64,000 nucleotides of DNA, from NCBI RefSeq assembly GCF_030265065.1, contig NC_080397.1, forward strand, positions 25,054,501-25,118,500, read 5' to 3'. The notes below the pieces were generated by a model. The model was not told the DNA's origin, made no database searches, and was given only the letters and a program-made list of their open reading frames with translations. Shown piece by piece: positions 26,701-39,353 of this stretch. Source of the DNA: Corythoichthys intestinalis. Taxonomy: Eukaryota > Chordata > Actinopteri > Syngnathiformes > Syngnathidae. The translations under genes were made by a program, and so were the position numbers. The stretch's first letter is position 1. Each line of letters starts with the position of its first letter.

Positions 26701-28553
26701 TCTTTACACCAATCGTTTTACCTATTATAGATTCAGTCTTCCCAGCCTGGTGCAGGTTTACAATTTTCATCTCTGGTGTCCTTTGACAGCTCTTTGGTCT
26801 TGGCCATAGTGGAGTTTGGAGTGTGACTGACTGAAGTTGTGGACAGCTGTCTTTTATACCGATAATGAGTTAAACAGGTCCCATTAATACAGGTAACGAG
26901 TGGAGCCTCGTTAGACCTCGTTAGAAGAAGTTAGATCTCTTTGACAGCCAGAAATCTTGCTTGTTTGTAGGTGACCAAATACTTATTTTCCACTGTAATT
27001 TGGAAATAAATTCTTTAAAAATCAAACAGTGTGATTTTCTGTTCTTTTTTCACATTCTGTCTCTCATGGTTGAGGTTTACCCATGGTGACAATTACAGGC
27101 CTCTCTAATCTTTTCAAGTAGGAGAACTTACACAATTGGGGGTTGACTAAATACTTATTGGCCCCACTGTATGTGTGTTCATAATGAGATAAGAGCAACA
27201 CTTGTAGACCATATTCTTAATCATGGCCGTACATTGGCTGAATCTGGTAGTGCAGCCAAATGTTAGGAGAACAATTTTAATCACAATTCTACTTTATTAA
27301 TTTTTTAAAGATATTTTTCTTTGCGCCGCATAGTGCTGTCATTTTCATTTCTGTATCGCAATGACATTGTCTGTCAACAAATGTCACAATAAGTAATGAA
27401 AATGCTCAAAATAAGCACACACATGTTGACATATTCCTCGTCCATTTTGCATGTAAAGGCTTGAAGTAATGAAGGAATAAAAGTACCGGTAATGACTAGA
27501 TGCTGTGGGTGGTAAAACTATTCAATAGAGACGCATGATAATCCATTTTGACCATCATGGCAGATGCAACTGATAACGTAGGAAAAAAATCAGAGAATTG
27601 TACGAAATCATTTGCATGGATGCACAAAAACATCTGCAACTTGCTCAAAGGAATGAGAAACTACTTTTTTGATGTGCACTAGTGATGCAATGTTGTGAGG
27701 ATTGAACAAGTAGTTTTGAGAATTGCAAGTCTGATCTGAGAAATGTACCAAAGTAAATGAGAAAAACTGTAAATCATCCCCAAAATAAATTTATTTGGCC
27801 AAGAATACTGCTGTATTTTTTCCATTAAAAAAAACAAACAAAAGAAAAACATAAAAACAAATGCACTCTTTCGAAAACAGTGTTTGACCGCAAACACTGC
27901 CTCCAAAACAGCAAATGACCAGTCATACGTACTCGCAACGTCGCTGAGTGAGCATGATCCGTCAAACTCTTCGATGCCCCATTGTCTGATTGATTAGATG
28001 GTTTTGAGATTGCTAACTGCTATCAAAAATTTACGGAAGAAGGCAAAAACGATAAACAAGTTGCATACGTCCAAAATGTTGAAGTCATGTGCCTGGAATA
28101 TCTAATTCTTTCATGATGTACTCCAGAGGTTTACTAGTATGAATGTGGTTCTTTTCCTTCCCAAAGCCGAAAAAACAACTGGATTCCAATCTTCAAATGT
28201 TGGAATGGTGTACGGCGTCATTCCCACCTAAATATCTCCCGAATAAACAAGCACAAATACAGTATGTGATTTTCTTGAGGTCAGATCAAGCTAACTAGCG
28301 AGCTGTCTTGCTTGACTTGCTTCAGTAGAGGCAAGAACATTCACAAAATGGGGTACCAAAATTGTAGTAGCTCTTATCGAATATTATATCTCACCAGGAA
28401 GTCATCGCTATAATTTCTAAGTACACATAAAGTTGAACAAATGTCTGTTGTTTTGTGTGACTTACTAGAATGTCGTGTGACATCCAGCGTTTCCAACTGC
28501 AGCGTTGGATTGCAGAGCTCCAAGAGGAGCGCCGACACCATAAAACGCCACAT
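23710..28553 (-). CDS. Natterin-like protein 1 (DM9 + aerolysin-type pore-forming domain)
   Basis: Minus-strand exons: 28466-28553 (inferred), 24478-24911 and 23710-24351, giving about 387 residues. Exon 1 starts with ATG directly after an acceptor (tttgcag) and ends in phase 1 before gtaagt; its [14 protein letters not shown] start is a weak secretion leader, so it is less certain. Exon 2 holds DM9-type sequence ([35 protein letters not shown]). Exon 3 continues [14 protein letters not shown] and then the aerolysin/ETX-like part ([32 protein letters not shown]). The exon 2-3 intron falls at KYGLGK|V, phase 0. The family consists of secreted or cytosolic beta-pore formers, known from toadfish venom and from innate defence in other fish. 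Intron 1 contains a decayed Tc1. Coding exons are open throughout. Confidence 0.88.
25566..27169 (-). mobile_element. Tc1-like transposon, decayed, in intron 1 of natterin-like gene 1
   Basis: The ends CAGTGGGGCAAATTAAGTAT and its inverted partner (…CTTATTGGCCCCACTG) are flanked by TA on both sides; length 1604 bp. The minus strand encodes a Tc1 transposase with paired helix-turn-helix sequence ([13 protein letters not shown]), [24 protein letters not shown] and [11 protein letters not shown]. The frame shifts near 26775 (just after the MAKTKELS start) and again near 26060 before the NPIENLW block, so it is not functional. A close relative lies at 54904-56512. Confidence 0.92.
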
Positions 28554-29109
28554 CTGCAAAGTGAACGGTGAATTCAGCAAATATAAAGAGACAACACTGA
28601 AATCAAAATAACAAGCAACACTTAAATAACCATAACCAAGTTGCAATCCTTTAAGAGCTGGGGATTCTTTATTATAATAAACTTTACAAGTAGCCAGCTT
28701 CATTTCTCTGAGAAAGGTGTTTTTGTAAATACAGTATTTTTTTCCCCAGGATTAAAATACGATTACAGTAGCTATTGATTCCATGAACTGTTCCATGAAT
28801 ATGATAGGTTGAAATGGAAGTGTGCCCTTGGTTGCTGTGCAACTTTTGGAAGTTAAATCTTCCTGCAGAAGCCAGGATTTGAAATTGTGCACAGTGTGAT
28901 GTCACACTTAACAAAAATATGTAAGTACCCGCCCTCTTCTTTCCTCTTTCACACCCACTGTTGTCAGGGGCAGTGAGCCATCTGGAGGTTCCCACTTCCT
29001 TCATACGGTATATAAATAATACATTATATAAATCTATCATAAGCTGATTTTCGGAGGTGTCAAAGGGGCCAGCCCCATCCCCCCGTGGCTGAAAAGTGTC
29101 ATTGCATGT

Positions 29110-29321
29110 AATTGACTTTCCGGACGTCGGTGCCCCTTTTCCTGTCGTGTTTTACATGTCGCCCTCCTCCAACACACCTGAATCAAAATAATCAGGGTCA
29201 TTATCAGGCTTCTGGAGAGGTTGCTGATGACATAATCATTTGATTCAAGTGTGTTAGGGGAGAGAGACATGGAAAACACGACAGGAAAAGTGGCACCGAG
29301 GTCCGGATTTAGTGAACTCTG
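29110..29321. mobile_element. hAT-like MITE of the 'CCTGTCGTGTTTT' family, decayed copy
   Basis: TTTTCCTGTCGTGTTTTACA near the left faces AAAACACGACAGGAAAAGTG near the right, with ACACACCTGAATCAAA and its complement inside. It matches the complete copy at 42816-43031. The left terminus is degraded, so its boundary is approximate. Confidence 0.7.
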
Positions 29322-31514
29322 CTATACAGTATATGATTTTAAAATTAAGAATTTTCCGGTAAAATATTGTCTATAAAAGTTGTAAAGCAAGAAAACAAAA
29401 AGCAAAAATGAATGAAATGACCAAAAAAAAAAGGTATTTTTATAATGGGTCAAAATTATTTTTCGAAAAGATTATGTGACTCGCACCTTAGACGGTCATT
29501 TGCTTTGCTTAGCCAAAACCACCCGAGGACCGAAAAGGCAAGATGGATATACGGAATTTTTTTTCAAGCCTAAGCTTTCAAAAGTGACAGCAACTATTGA
29601 GCATGAACCAAGGATTGAAAATGTTGACCATGAAACGCTAGAGACCATCATCAAAATGGTGAGCCCCACCAAAGACGCTAATTGTACAACAGAGCCACCA
29701 CCGGTGTCTTGCCAATGTAGTCAGCCCATCAAAAATTGCGTCCCCTGGCTGCGGGAGCGCCCACATACACATTAGTTATGAGGGTTGTCGACTTAAACAA
29801 TTAATTGAAGCCAGAAAAGAACCCCAGTTATATATTTTGGACATCGACGTTTACTAAACTGGAAAAACTCCATACAGGGCTTGAATTACAGTAAGAATAG
29901 TTATAGGTCATCCTACGAGTAAAACAGTGAAACATTGCCTTTTTTACGTTCAGTACGTACAGTATGTTACAGTATACGACAAAAAAATGTTGTTTTTTTT
30001 TGACCGATGTTCCATGTTTTAAAACCTCATAGATAACTACATCACCAAAACACGGAAATCAAGTAAATCAGTGCAGTGCAGTGGCTCCGCCCAGACTGGG
30101 GTAACTACAATGGCACGACACCGGTGGGCGTACTATATTTAATGGATGACAATCTTGGCGAGAAGTATAGCCCAAGCAGCCTGATTTTAGAATTCCCCTC
30201 AAGAATGATGGAAAACAGAAAAAACACTCATTTTCAACTTATTATCATAAATATTCCTGTAAGTTAATTTTATTGCTGACACTGCGTTTCGGGGTCATCA
30301 AAATATTGTGCCCCCCACCCCCGCCCCAAAAGTAAAACTCCGCCTATGAAATCGATACATGTGCAATTACCATGGTTCAGTGCAATATTTTCTTCGCACG
30401 ACAAGTTCCTATCTTTGTCACTCCCCAACCCCGATGTCCATCCCACAACGCTCTCCGCCAATAAGACATAAGAACATAAGAAAAGGACCAACTAAAACGG
30501 CTTAAGAATGGCACCCTGCGCACTTTCAACGCAAATTGTCACAACAACCTGGTAAAATAACATTCAAGGTTATGAAAAATAATGTAAAACATTTAAAGTC
30601 AAGTGTATCTAACTAAATTCATTAACTAAAAGTTGCATAATGTTAAGACAAAAACACTCTTCCATCAGAAAAATATTTTCCTGTAAGAAATTAATAAAGT
30701 GTAAATTTGAGGAATAAAGTGAATTCAAATGTTACTACGTCCCCCTTTTCTTCTCTTGCAGTGCTCCTGTTGGTCTACAGGGGGCAGCACATTTGAGCCC
30801 TTTTTTGGTTTGGTTTTGCAGCGAGTGTTGTCCGTGCAGTTTTACCTTGTTGGCAATCTGCGCTTTGATGGGTCGCCTCTCGCTCTTGACGTTCGCCATC
30901 GTTGTCTGCACAAGTGAGCGCCGTTTTAACACCACCAGCCGACTTGACTTTTGGACCCTAACAAGTTATAAATGCAAACCCGGCACTTTGATATGGGGAC
31001 TACAGTGCTGCTCACCATTATAGGTGGCCAAGAAGTACATGATTTGGAATATCTTCTGAGCAAAATTCAGCTAGTGAAAAAACAATTCTATTTCCTTGCT
31101 TAAAATACTTTGGACCACCAATTAACCTTGTTACTGTAAATGTATCAAGTTCATTGACTGTATTTCTGATGATTCTGTGGAGATTATGCTAAAAATGGAA
31201 GGGTTACCAATCATGGTGAACTCTTGGTATACTCTTGCTTGAAATCCCAGTTTAAAACCTCCAAGCTAGTTTGATACTTTTTTCAAAACCGAAACCTGAT
31301 GAAGAGGGGGAAAAAATGACGACACAGAATTCAGGAACAAATAAAGCAATGATAACCAATGATCAATGTTGTTAGTCTTAGTTTAAAAAAGTAATTAGTT
31401 ACAGTTACAAATTACTTTTCCCAAAAAGCAATTGAGTTAGTGACTCAGTTACCTCAACGTAAGGGTAATTAATTACTCGGCAAAGCAATTGACGTTACTT
31501 TTCATGTTCTACAC
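29322..31514. other. Intergenic, no supported gene
   Basis: It contains an open frame at 29476-29775 and a GC-rich block around 30290-30350 (CCCCCCACCCCCGCCCC, then AACTCCGCC) that look like pieces of an old hAT-type element. A CpG-richer patch lies at 30770-30960, discussed as a possible first exon. Nothing else could be assigned. Confidence 0.35.
30869..30914 (+). other. Possible orphan first exon encoding a signal peptide
   Basis: ATG at 30869 opens MGRLSLLTFAIVVCT and is followed by a good donor (gtgagc) in phase 1. The exon-like patch has more CpG than its surroundings. No downstream plus-strand exon could be linked to it, so this is only a candidate. Confidence 0.2.
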
Positions 31515-31953
31515 CAGGGGTCCCCAAACTTTTTCCTGTGAGGGCCACATAACTTTTCCCTTCTCTGATGAAGGGCCGGGGTCAGTTTTTAACAGAAAAA
31601 ATGTGACAATTACATGAATGCCTAAATGTAAAAATTATTTTTTTTCCAGAGAGCCACAATCAAATAACCCTTTCTGGATTCTTCACGGAACAAAAGTTAA
31701 TAAAATAAAAATAATAATGCAATATAATACAATATAATAATAATAAATATTAATAATAACAATAACACTATTAATTAAATAGATAATAACCAAATAACCC
31801 TCTCCGGGTTCTTCACAGAAAAAAGCCAGGAAATAAATAACACTATTGGGGAAAAAAAATACATCAAAATGCTCTCTGGTATTGTTCAGGGGGCCGGACC
31901 AAATGTAGAAGTGGGCCGTATCCGGCCCGCGGGCCAGAGTTTGGGGACCCCTG
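31515..31953. mobile_element. hAT-like MITE, copy 2 of the GGGGTCCCC family
   Basis: It starts CAGGGGTCCCCAAACTTTTT and ends GTTTGGGGACCCCTG. It is flanked by TTCTACAC (31507-31514) and TCCTACAC (31954-31961). It aligns along its length with 3705-4095. It appears to lie inside an older element with TAATTAGTTAC-type ends that runs from about 31380 to about 32775. Confidence 0.85.
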
Positions 31954-34939
31954 TCCTACACGTTATCACATGATCCATTCTATAATGTCTTTTAGATCAA
32001 ATATGTTTATATTAACTGATCGAATTGAACTCATTTTTTCATTAAAAAAAACAAATATAGGTCACCCTTTTTACATTTTTTAAAAAAAAAATTCATCTAT
32101 GCTGTGAGAAAAAAAGCCTTTTTCCTGTTGTATTGAACCATGACTTGTGTGTACCGTCACATCCCTCATACAGTATATAGATATATTTTTCAATAAGCAG
32201 GTAAGGTTGAATCTCTTCCGTCCTCTATCTTTGCGCTAGTTGTTTTGATTGAAAAAAAAAAATCCCACATGATTTATGGATACGTCACTAAGTGACTATA
32301 TTTGGTCATATAAAACAAAAACAAATTACTATTATACTGTAGCATCTACAAGGACAAAGCCCACTTGGTGATGATAATGACTACTGAACAGAAAAACAGT
32401 CCGTTGTTTTCAAGTAATTGTACCCACTTGAATGCCACGAACTGTATGTAAAAAGTTTCCCGAGCGTTTAACATGACCCACACCAAGCTAAATGCTAATG
32501 CTAGCGAGAACTCGAATTCTATGCTAACGTTCCGAGCCGCCAAGCCTTGCGTTTGCAATGGCGTCACATCCCCCTTCCCCTCTCGTCCCCTCTCCCGCTC
32601 TGCTCTCTCCGTGTCTCTCAGACATCTCTCGTCATTCAACCAAATTGTAGTACTGCGCGCATTCACGTCCTCAGTAGCGGTAACGGCGTTGCAAAGATGG
32701 GAAAAGTAATTAATTAGATTACTCACTACTGACAAAAACAATGCCGTTATTAACGCCGTTATACTCTAATGCCGTTATCAACAAGACTGCCTATGACAAA
32801 TACATTTATTAAGGAAAGAATACAGTATTTAAAAGCTAGCCAACCAGGACAAACGTCCGTGAGAACAGCACGCAGTTGCCCCAAGTCGATCTGCCCAGAC
32901 TTTCGAGATTGTACAGTATATATTTGTCTTCATACCAGAAGGGAGACTAGTGCCCCTACATGAAAAACTGTGGAAAAGCATTAGAGTGAAAATACTGTGA
33001 ACATCAGGGAAGTGAACTCACTGTACATTGGTATCATTATCCAAAAAGGACTCCTTGTAAGCGAAACAGTACTCTCCTCTGGTGTTCACAAAGTAGAAAA
33101 AAACACAATGGTATGAGAACAATGAGTAATTATGTGTGACTATGTGAAATGAACTGATATATGTTTATGTGAAAAAAGTAAATATATGTACAAATCCCTC
33201 TTTTGAATCCAACAAAAACTGAATTCAATGGCTTGATGGAATTTGAATCTATATTTGAAACTGTAACCATGGTTGCCAGATGGAAAAGACAGTTTCCAGC
33301 TCAATCAGAACGTAAAACCTGCACAATTCAATAAAAAGCAGAACAAGTGACAACCTCCTGTTCAAGATAAGATGTTTCAGTCATACAACTCAAATCTATA
33401 TTTTGATATTACAATGACAAAAAAAAACAAACAACAGTGGGAGACACATTGCAGAGGAATCATTACTGTTTCGCCGATAAGCATGATGGGAGATTTAGTT
33501 CTCCTGAGAAAATATTACAATGATTGCATTATTTTCATTTCAATAAACAATAACTCTTTTATGCACAAATTATTTTTTATTTTTTATTTTTTAATAGGAC
33601 CAGTTGCAGCCTGGAGGACAATATTTTGTGTCCCTCATTTGACATCCAATTGTTGAATCAGTGTCGTCTGTATGCATTTTGCAATGAGCAATAAAACAAT
33701 TTATCAGTAATTTAAAATAAAAAGAATTAAAAAAAACATAAAAATAGTCATGCATAGTATGAGATGTAGGTAGTTCTAAATAAAATACTTAAAAAAAAAA
33801 TAATTGCAGCGCATCTAACACATTTGAATGCTTTCTCAATTTTAGAATTATTGTTTTTGTATCATTATTATTATTATTATTTTTATTTATTTTTTTTACC
33901 ATGCATCTAACGCATTTTAATGTCATTTTTAGATGAATTTTTAAAATCATTTTTTAAATACAATGCATCTAACGTATTTGAATGTTATGCCATTTTAAGA
34001 ATTATTTTTGTTGGATTGTACTTCCATAGGACAAATGACATGCAGTTCAACGCTCCACGCGCTGTGAGGCGCTAAATTGCGAGCTATAATTCGAGCAAAG
34101 ATGCTGCTCTGCTGCTGTCAGAACGCAGTGTAGCTGAACTTGAGGGTGTTAGACAATCGAGTTTAACTGTTAAAACCAACCAATATGCTTCCTTATAAAA
34201 ACGCCAAAGTTTGTCAAAAGTAGCCCAAATTTGAACAACCCGCCCAGTGCATTTCTCTCCTGTCCCAAGTCTTTGAAAATAGCCAAATAGGGCAGAAACA
34301 CGCCCAATTGGCAACACTAACGATAACCCTAGTTTTGGAATCTGAACCTTGACTCGAAAGATTGATTCGAAACCCTTGGAAATCCTACCAACAGCACGTC
34401 ATTCTAAAGTGAAGTTGTCGCGACGGAGATGAGGTCTGATAAAGCGATAACATTTGCTCCCGTTATCACAACATAATGTTGACAATGCGCAAAAGTTTGT
34501 CTTGGCTGGACTTTGTGGTTTTACAGCATGAGATAAGACACAGTGTGATCTTCCAGATCAAACGATGATGAACGGACTGACCTTGGTTCAAGGTCATGCT
34601 CTGCTTGCATTACTTTCAACACCAGAAATCCCATGGGTTCTAGGGGTAAATGGCTACAAACCAACCAGCCCTCCCTGGAATTCTATCAGTGCAAAGTCAA
34701 AGCTACAACTCAGGACCTAAAGAGTATTACCAAACTATCGAGGAAGCCAAGTTGGCGACATCAATATAATACGTGCCGGGTCAAGGCTGTGACATCGTTA
34801 CAAAGACTGTTCTGTCCCAGCAAAAGCCGGGCCCCTATGGAGTACAGTCAGTATGCTCAACAATCCCAGTGGTGATAAATAACAAAAAAGGACCAGATTG
34901 GTGAGAAATTTAAAAAAAAAAAAAAAAAAAAACAATCAA
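31954..34939. other. AT-rich intergenic stretch without genes
   Basis: The first part up to about 32775 may be the right half of an old hAT-like element (TTAATTAGATTACTCAC near its end). At about 33805-33985 the block GCATCTAACgCATTT appears three times at uneven spacing, a small degenerate tandem repeat. No exon or RNA gene is seen. Confidence 0.4.
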
Positions 34940-35520
34940 CGCTGCCAACCTGTTAAGCATAGTATGTCATCCCCAAGACTCACAAGCGAATCCAGTCTGG
35001 GATTTACAATTAGCTCTGCTAAATATTAGATCTTTAGCTGGCAAATCTTTCTTAATCAATGATTTTATCAGCACACATAACCTTGACATGATGTTCTTAA
35101 AAGATAATTGGTTAGGTCAAGATAATAGCACGGGAGTTCTGATTGAGTCAGCCCCCAAAAACTTTGATTCCTTTAGTGTGCTAAGAGAGGAGGTGAGGTT
35201 TCCAGTTTGATCAGGGACAGTTTTCAATGCACGAACATACAACCAGGAACTGAAGAATGCAAGACAGTCATATTTTTCAGAGATCAATAGTAGAAACATC
35301 AATAATACCCGCACAGTATTTTCTGTTGTTGACAATCTGACAAATCCACAAGCATCAGTACCTCAGGAATTGGCATCTGAGGTGTCCTGTAAGGATTTCG
35401 CAGCATTCTTTACAAACAAAGTAATACAGATTAGACAGACTGTGTGCAACTCCAGATTAACAATTGCTACACTAAATGCTTTACAAACTGTCCTCCACGT
35501 CAATTTTAGACAGTTTAGCC

Positions 35521-36210
35521 CAGGGGTGTCGAAACTTTTTGCAAAGGGGGCCAGATTTATGGCTGACGTCATTTACGTAGAACAATATATTTAAGCAAAT
35601 TTTAGCAAGCCATTCTGTGTGTCACATTTGCTTTATTATTTTTTCAAATTAATAATTTCAACAATCTCGCAACTAGCCTTTGTGGCGTACTCTTTCAAAT
35701 CTCGGGCTCTTGCGAAATACTGCTGCTGTAAAATTAAACTGGCTTCAAGTTGCTTCAATTTATCGCTACGTATCTTCCCTCTAATCTTGTTGTACATGTC
35801 AGCGTGTCTTTTTTGATAATATCGCCTCACATTGAACTCTTTAAAAGCAGCGACTGTCTCTTTGCAAATGAGGCAGACACAGTTGTTGCGTATTTTAGTG
35901 AAGAAATAGTCCGATTTCCATCTATCCTTGAAGCGTCGGCAGTCGCAGTCAACTTTCTTTTTTTTGTTGATTGTCGCCATTTAAAAAAATTGGGAGTAAA
36001 GGGTCACATGGGGTAATGTTGTTTAGTGGGTAAATGAGGAGCAGCATTTAGTGTGTAAGCTATTTCATATGCTGGTAGCAGTACTGCTGACCAATTTATT
36101 AAGTCTATGTGTGGGCCAGACGTTATTGATTTTATGACAGAGGCTGGGGGCCGGATGAAATTTGTCCACAGGCCGCATTTGGCCCCCGGGCCGGACTTTG
36201 GACATGTCTG
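35521..36210. mobile_element. hAT-like element inserted in the LINE
   Basis: An exact 8-bp duplication GTTTAGCC lies at 35513-35520 and 36211-36218. The ends are CAGGGGTGTCGAAACTTTTT and GGACTTTGGACATGTCTG, with GGGGGCC/GGCCCCC blocks just inside. It is 690 bp and carries a short minus-strand frame (35636-35980) resembling the N-terminal part of a hAT transposase, so it is an internally deleted derivative. Confidence 0.9.
35636..35980 (-). CDS. Truncated hAT transposase N-terminal (BED-like) protein, 114 aa
   Basis: An intact ATG-to-stop frame encodes a Lys-rich start followed by WKSDYFFTKIRNNCVCLICK, ETVAAFKEFNVRRYYQKRH and a helical tail. The Cys-x2-Cys ... His spacing (CLIC...RRYYQKRH) is that of BED-like zinc fingers in hAT/Charlie transposases and the related GTF2IRD2-type proteins. 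The DDE and dimerisation domains are absent. It lies wholly within the 690-bp hAT derivative. As a free DNA-binding domain it could in principle bind element ends, but whether it is expressed is unknown. Confidence 0.6.
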   Translation of the reverse strand: MATINKKKKVDCDCRRFKDRWKSDYFFTKIRNNCVCLICKETVAAFKEFNVRRYYQKRHADMYNKIRGKIRSDKLKQLEASLILQQQYFARARDLKEYATKASCEIVEIINLKK

Positions 36211-37337
36211 GTTTAGCCTCTTGGACTATGCCACTCTAACAGATATTGTGTCAAAATTAAAGCCACACCTTGCTGCCTTGACATCCTTCCTTCAAACTTT
36301 TTCAAAACTGTTTTTCATTGCATAGCCCTAGGCATACTTCAGATTATAAATACTTCTCTCCAAACAGGAGAGTTCCCAAAGACTTTAAAAACTGCAGTAA
36401 TAAAATCTCTTATAAAAAAAAACCTTATCTGGATGCCACAACCATCAGTAATTATAGGCCAATATCAAATCTGACATTCCTGGGGAAAATTATCGAGAGG
36501 GTTGGTATTGAACAGATCCAGGTTTTTATGATGCAAAACAATCTTTTTAACTCATTTCAGTCAGGATTTTGGCCACAACACAGCACCGAGACCGTGCTTA
36601 TCAAAGTCCTGAATCATATTCGTCGGAAAACTGATGCAGGCAAACCATCTGTTCTGCTACTATTGGATCTCAGTGTCGCATTCGACACGGTTGATCACAA
36701 TATACTACTCAGCAGATTGGAACAGTAGGTAGGGCTCACTGACACTGTTCTTCAGTGGTTCACATCTTATTTACATGATAGGGATTTCTTTGTGTCAATC
36801 GGAAACCATCAGTCAGAATGAACCAAATTCACGTGTGGGGTTCCTCAAGAGTCCTTCCTTGGACTGCTTTTATTTAATATCAATATGCTTCCCCTAGTTC
36901 AGATCATGGAAGAGTATGACATCTCCTATTACACCTATGCCGATGACACAACACTCTAAATTTCTGTGTCCCCGCATAATTAAAGTCCCTTAGTCTCCCT
37001 GAGTAAAAGCATCAAATCAATGAATGAATGTGCCAGAACTTTCTCCAGTTAAATGTGGAGAGACACAAGTGATCATTTTGGGGCCAAAAAAGGAAAGGTC
37101 AAAGATAAGCACGCACCACAATGTCACTTACAGCTACAAATCAAGATAGAAATCTTAATTATTGACTCAGTCCTAAAATCTGATAGCCATCTAAAGTCCG
37201 TCACTAAATCTGCTTATTACCAACTAAAAATATAGCCAGAATTAAGGGGCTTCTGACTAAACAAGACATCGAAAAACTTATGCACGCATTTTTTTTCAAT
37301 GGATTGGACTATTGCAACAGTATATTTACAGGTGTTG

Positions 37338-37376
<39 letters not shown>

Positions 37377-37904
37377 GGAAGCCGCAGCATATACAGAATG
37401 CTGCTGCTGGAATCCTGACAAATACAAGGAAACTGGACCACATTACACCAGTTTTGAAATCGTTACACTGCCTTCCAGTGAGTCAAAGGAGATGGTAAAT
37501 GGACAGTACTTCTATAGACCATAAATTACTACTGCTCGTCTACAAAACACCTAATCGCCTTGAACCAAAATACATGCTTGATTTGTTAGATTCCTATGAA
37601 ACATCTAGACCCCTAAAGTAATCTGGAACCGGTCTCCTGTATGTTCGAAGAACAAGAACCAAGCAGGGTGAGGCAGCATTTAGTTATTATTCTCCTCACC
37701 TCTGGAACAATTTACCTGAAGGTCTGAAGTGTGCTCAAACTGTTAGCTCCTTTAAATCAGGGCTAAAAATGCTTTTGTTTATCACAGCATATCCATATCT
37801 GTCTAAATATTTCAAATTTCAAGCTATTTGCTTTTTATTTATTTTGTACTTTATTTCCATTTCTGATTTTGATTATTATTAGGTTTTTTTTTTTTTTTTT
37901 AATT

Positions 37905-38610
37905 AGAGTAGCCAAAACATTTTCTCAAGTTGATGTACCGTACTTCAAAAATAATATTACTCAGGCAAAAGTAAAAGTAGTCATCCAAAAAATTAAACAT
38001 TTGAAAAATACAAGTAGAAAGTATTCGGTAAAAAGAATACTTAAGTAATGAGTAACGTGGGTAACCTTACAGTTTGATATATATTTTTTTAAACAATGGT
38101 GTTTTTTTTCCCCAGTACGTCATCTATATGAACTGTTTTTATTATACTGTACTATAACCTAATACATGACCATATTAGGCTATAAGAATACACAAATCAA
38201 ATCCCGACTAGCAAAATCTACATAAATGAAACATCGCCCATCCAAAGCACATGAGTGCCCTTTAGTGGAGAATACATATATCTTACCATTAAATTAAAAT
38301 GATCATATCTTCAGTTTTCAGTGGTCTATCTTGCAAAATAAAAACTGGGATAACAGTTGAATTCAGCGCTTTCGATTAACGTTGATTCTATGTCAAATAG
38401 TTTATTTTTTACGGTGCTTCAAAGACGCCACGTGATTCAACATGCCTGTGTGATGATAGGATTTATGACTGCAAGCTTGTGTGTGGCTGTGTGACTGTAT
38501 TGTTACGTGTGATTGGTATAATGGGGTTATGTGATTATTTTTGTGACGTATGGTAAAACTGCAAGAGTCACTGTGGCCTAAAATTAATTCAAATCTAATA
38601 CGTAGAATGA
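37905..38610. mobile_element. hAT-like element, family 'CAGAGGTGGGTAG', partial copy 4
   Basis: AGAGTAGCCAAAACATTTTC at the left and internal blocks (for example 'gagtgccctttagtgg') match the complete copies at 9181 and 13798. The terminal CAGAGGTGGG is missing and the right end is unclear, so boundaries are approximate. It directly follows the L2-like LINE. Confidence 0.55.
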
Positions 38611-38694
38611 AGAAGGTGAAGGTTATCTGAAAACCCAAAGGGGAAGTTGAGGTTTTGAGAGTTGATCCTGGTTGCTGTACCATTTATGGCCACC

Positions 38695-38905
38695 AATTTT
38701 ACATAGTCAATGTCGTGGGGTGGCCAACACAACACCTCTGATCTGAATTCCATCGAAAATTTGTAGGCAGATCTGAAGTGTGCAAGCAAGGTGGCTTCAA
38801 GCCTGACTCAGTTGCACCAGTTCTGTCAGGAGGAATGGGCCAGGATTCCAGCAGAGTACTGTTAAAAGCTTGTGGAAGAATGCCCAAAAACGTTTGAACC
38901 AAGTC
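38695..38905 (+). mobile_element. Tc1/mariner transposase remnant
   Basis: Plus-strand frames carry SEFHRKFVGRSEV-type and FCQEEWARIPAEYC-type pieces matching the C-terminal third of a Tc1 transposase (after the [11 protein letters not shown] region). Frame changes and stops are present and no inverted ends were found, so it is an old fragment. Confidence 0.55.
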
Positions 38906-39353
38906 ATGCAGAAATGCTACTCCATACTACGGAAATGTGTGATGTTAACCTTTGACTTCAGATAAAATAATATAAATGCCTGTGAAATTTAACTTGGTTT
39001 TGCCAAAATTGTGGTTATTGTAGGGTGAACAAATGTCCTTTTTGCCCAGACATGGCCACTTTTTACATCATATCCGGGGTGTCCGGCGGGGTTTTATAAA
39101 TTCATGAAAGTGTGTTGTTTTCAGCATTTTTCACGTGACCAATTAACGCGAGTTGAAATTGACTGACACAAAAAAACCTAAAGACTAAAGTGATGTTTTG
39201 TGTGTGTGGGGGTGGGGGGGTTAAATTAGTGTTACTGTGAGGCTACGGTTTGATTTACATTATTTCACTGGAAAGAGAAAAGAGCTTTTTATTGAAGCTG
39301 GATTTTCTAGAGAAAAGGTATTATGTAGAACATTATTTCAGATTATTTATTAG

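Larger units (their letters stand above)
34940..37880 (+). mobile_element. L2/Maui-like LINE, degenerate, split by a hAT insertion
   Basis: On the plus strand it shows an endonuclease start (LALLNIRSLAGKSFLINDF near 35010). The linker FAAFFTNKVIQIR follows near 35400, and reverse transcriptase motifs NYRPISNLTFLGKIIERV (about 36450), LLLLDLSVAFDTVDHN (about 36660), GVPQ and YADDT (about 36940). The C-terminal region includes GEAAFSYYSPHLWNNLPEG (about 37670). Several stops and frame changes break it (for example a stop after LLSRLEQ near 36727), and much of the endonuclease is missing. A poly-A run of about 34 bases lies inside at 37340-37373. The hAT element at 35521-36210 interrupts it. Confidence 0.88.

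Noticed and set aside
29476-29775. 99-codon frame on the plus strand, perhaps a hAT transposase N-terminus
   Set aside because: Only a vague resemblance; no zinc-finger spacing and no element ends could be fixed.
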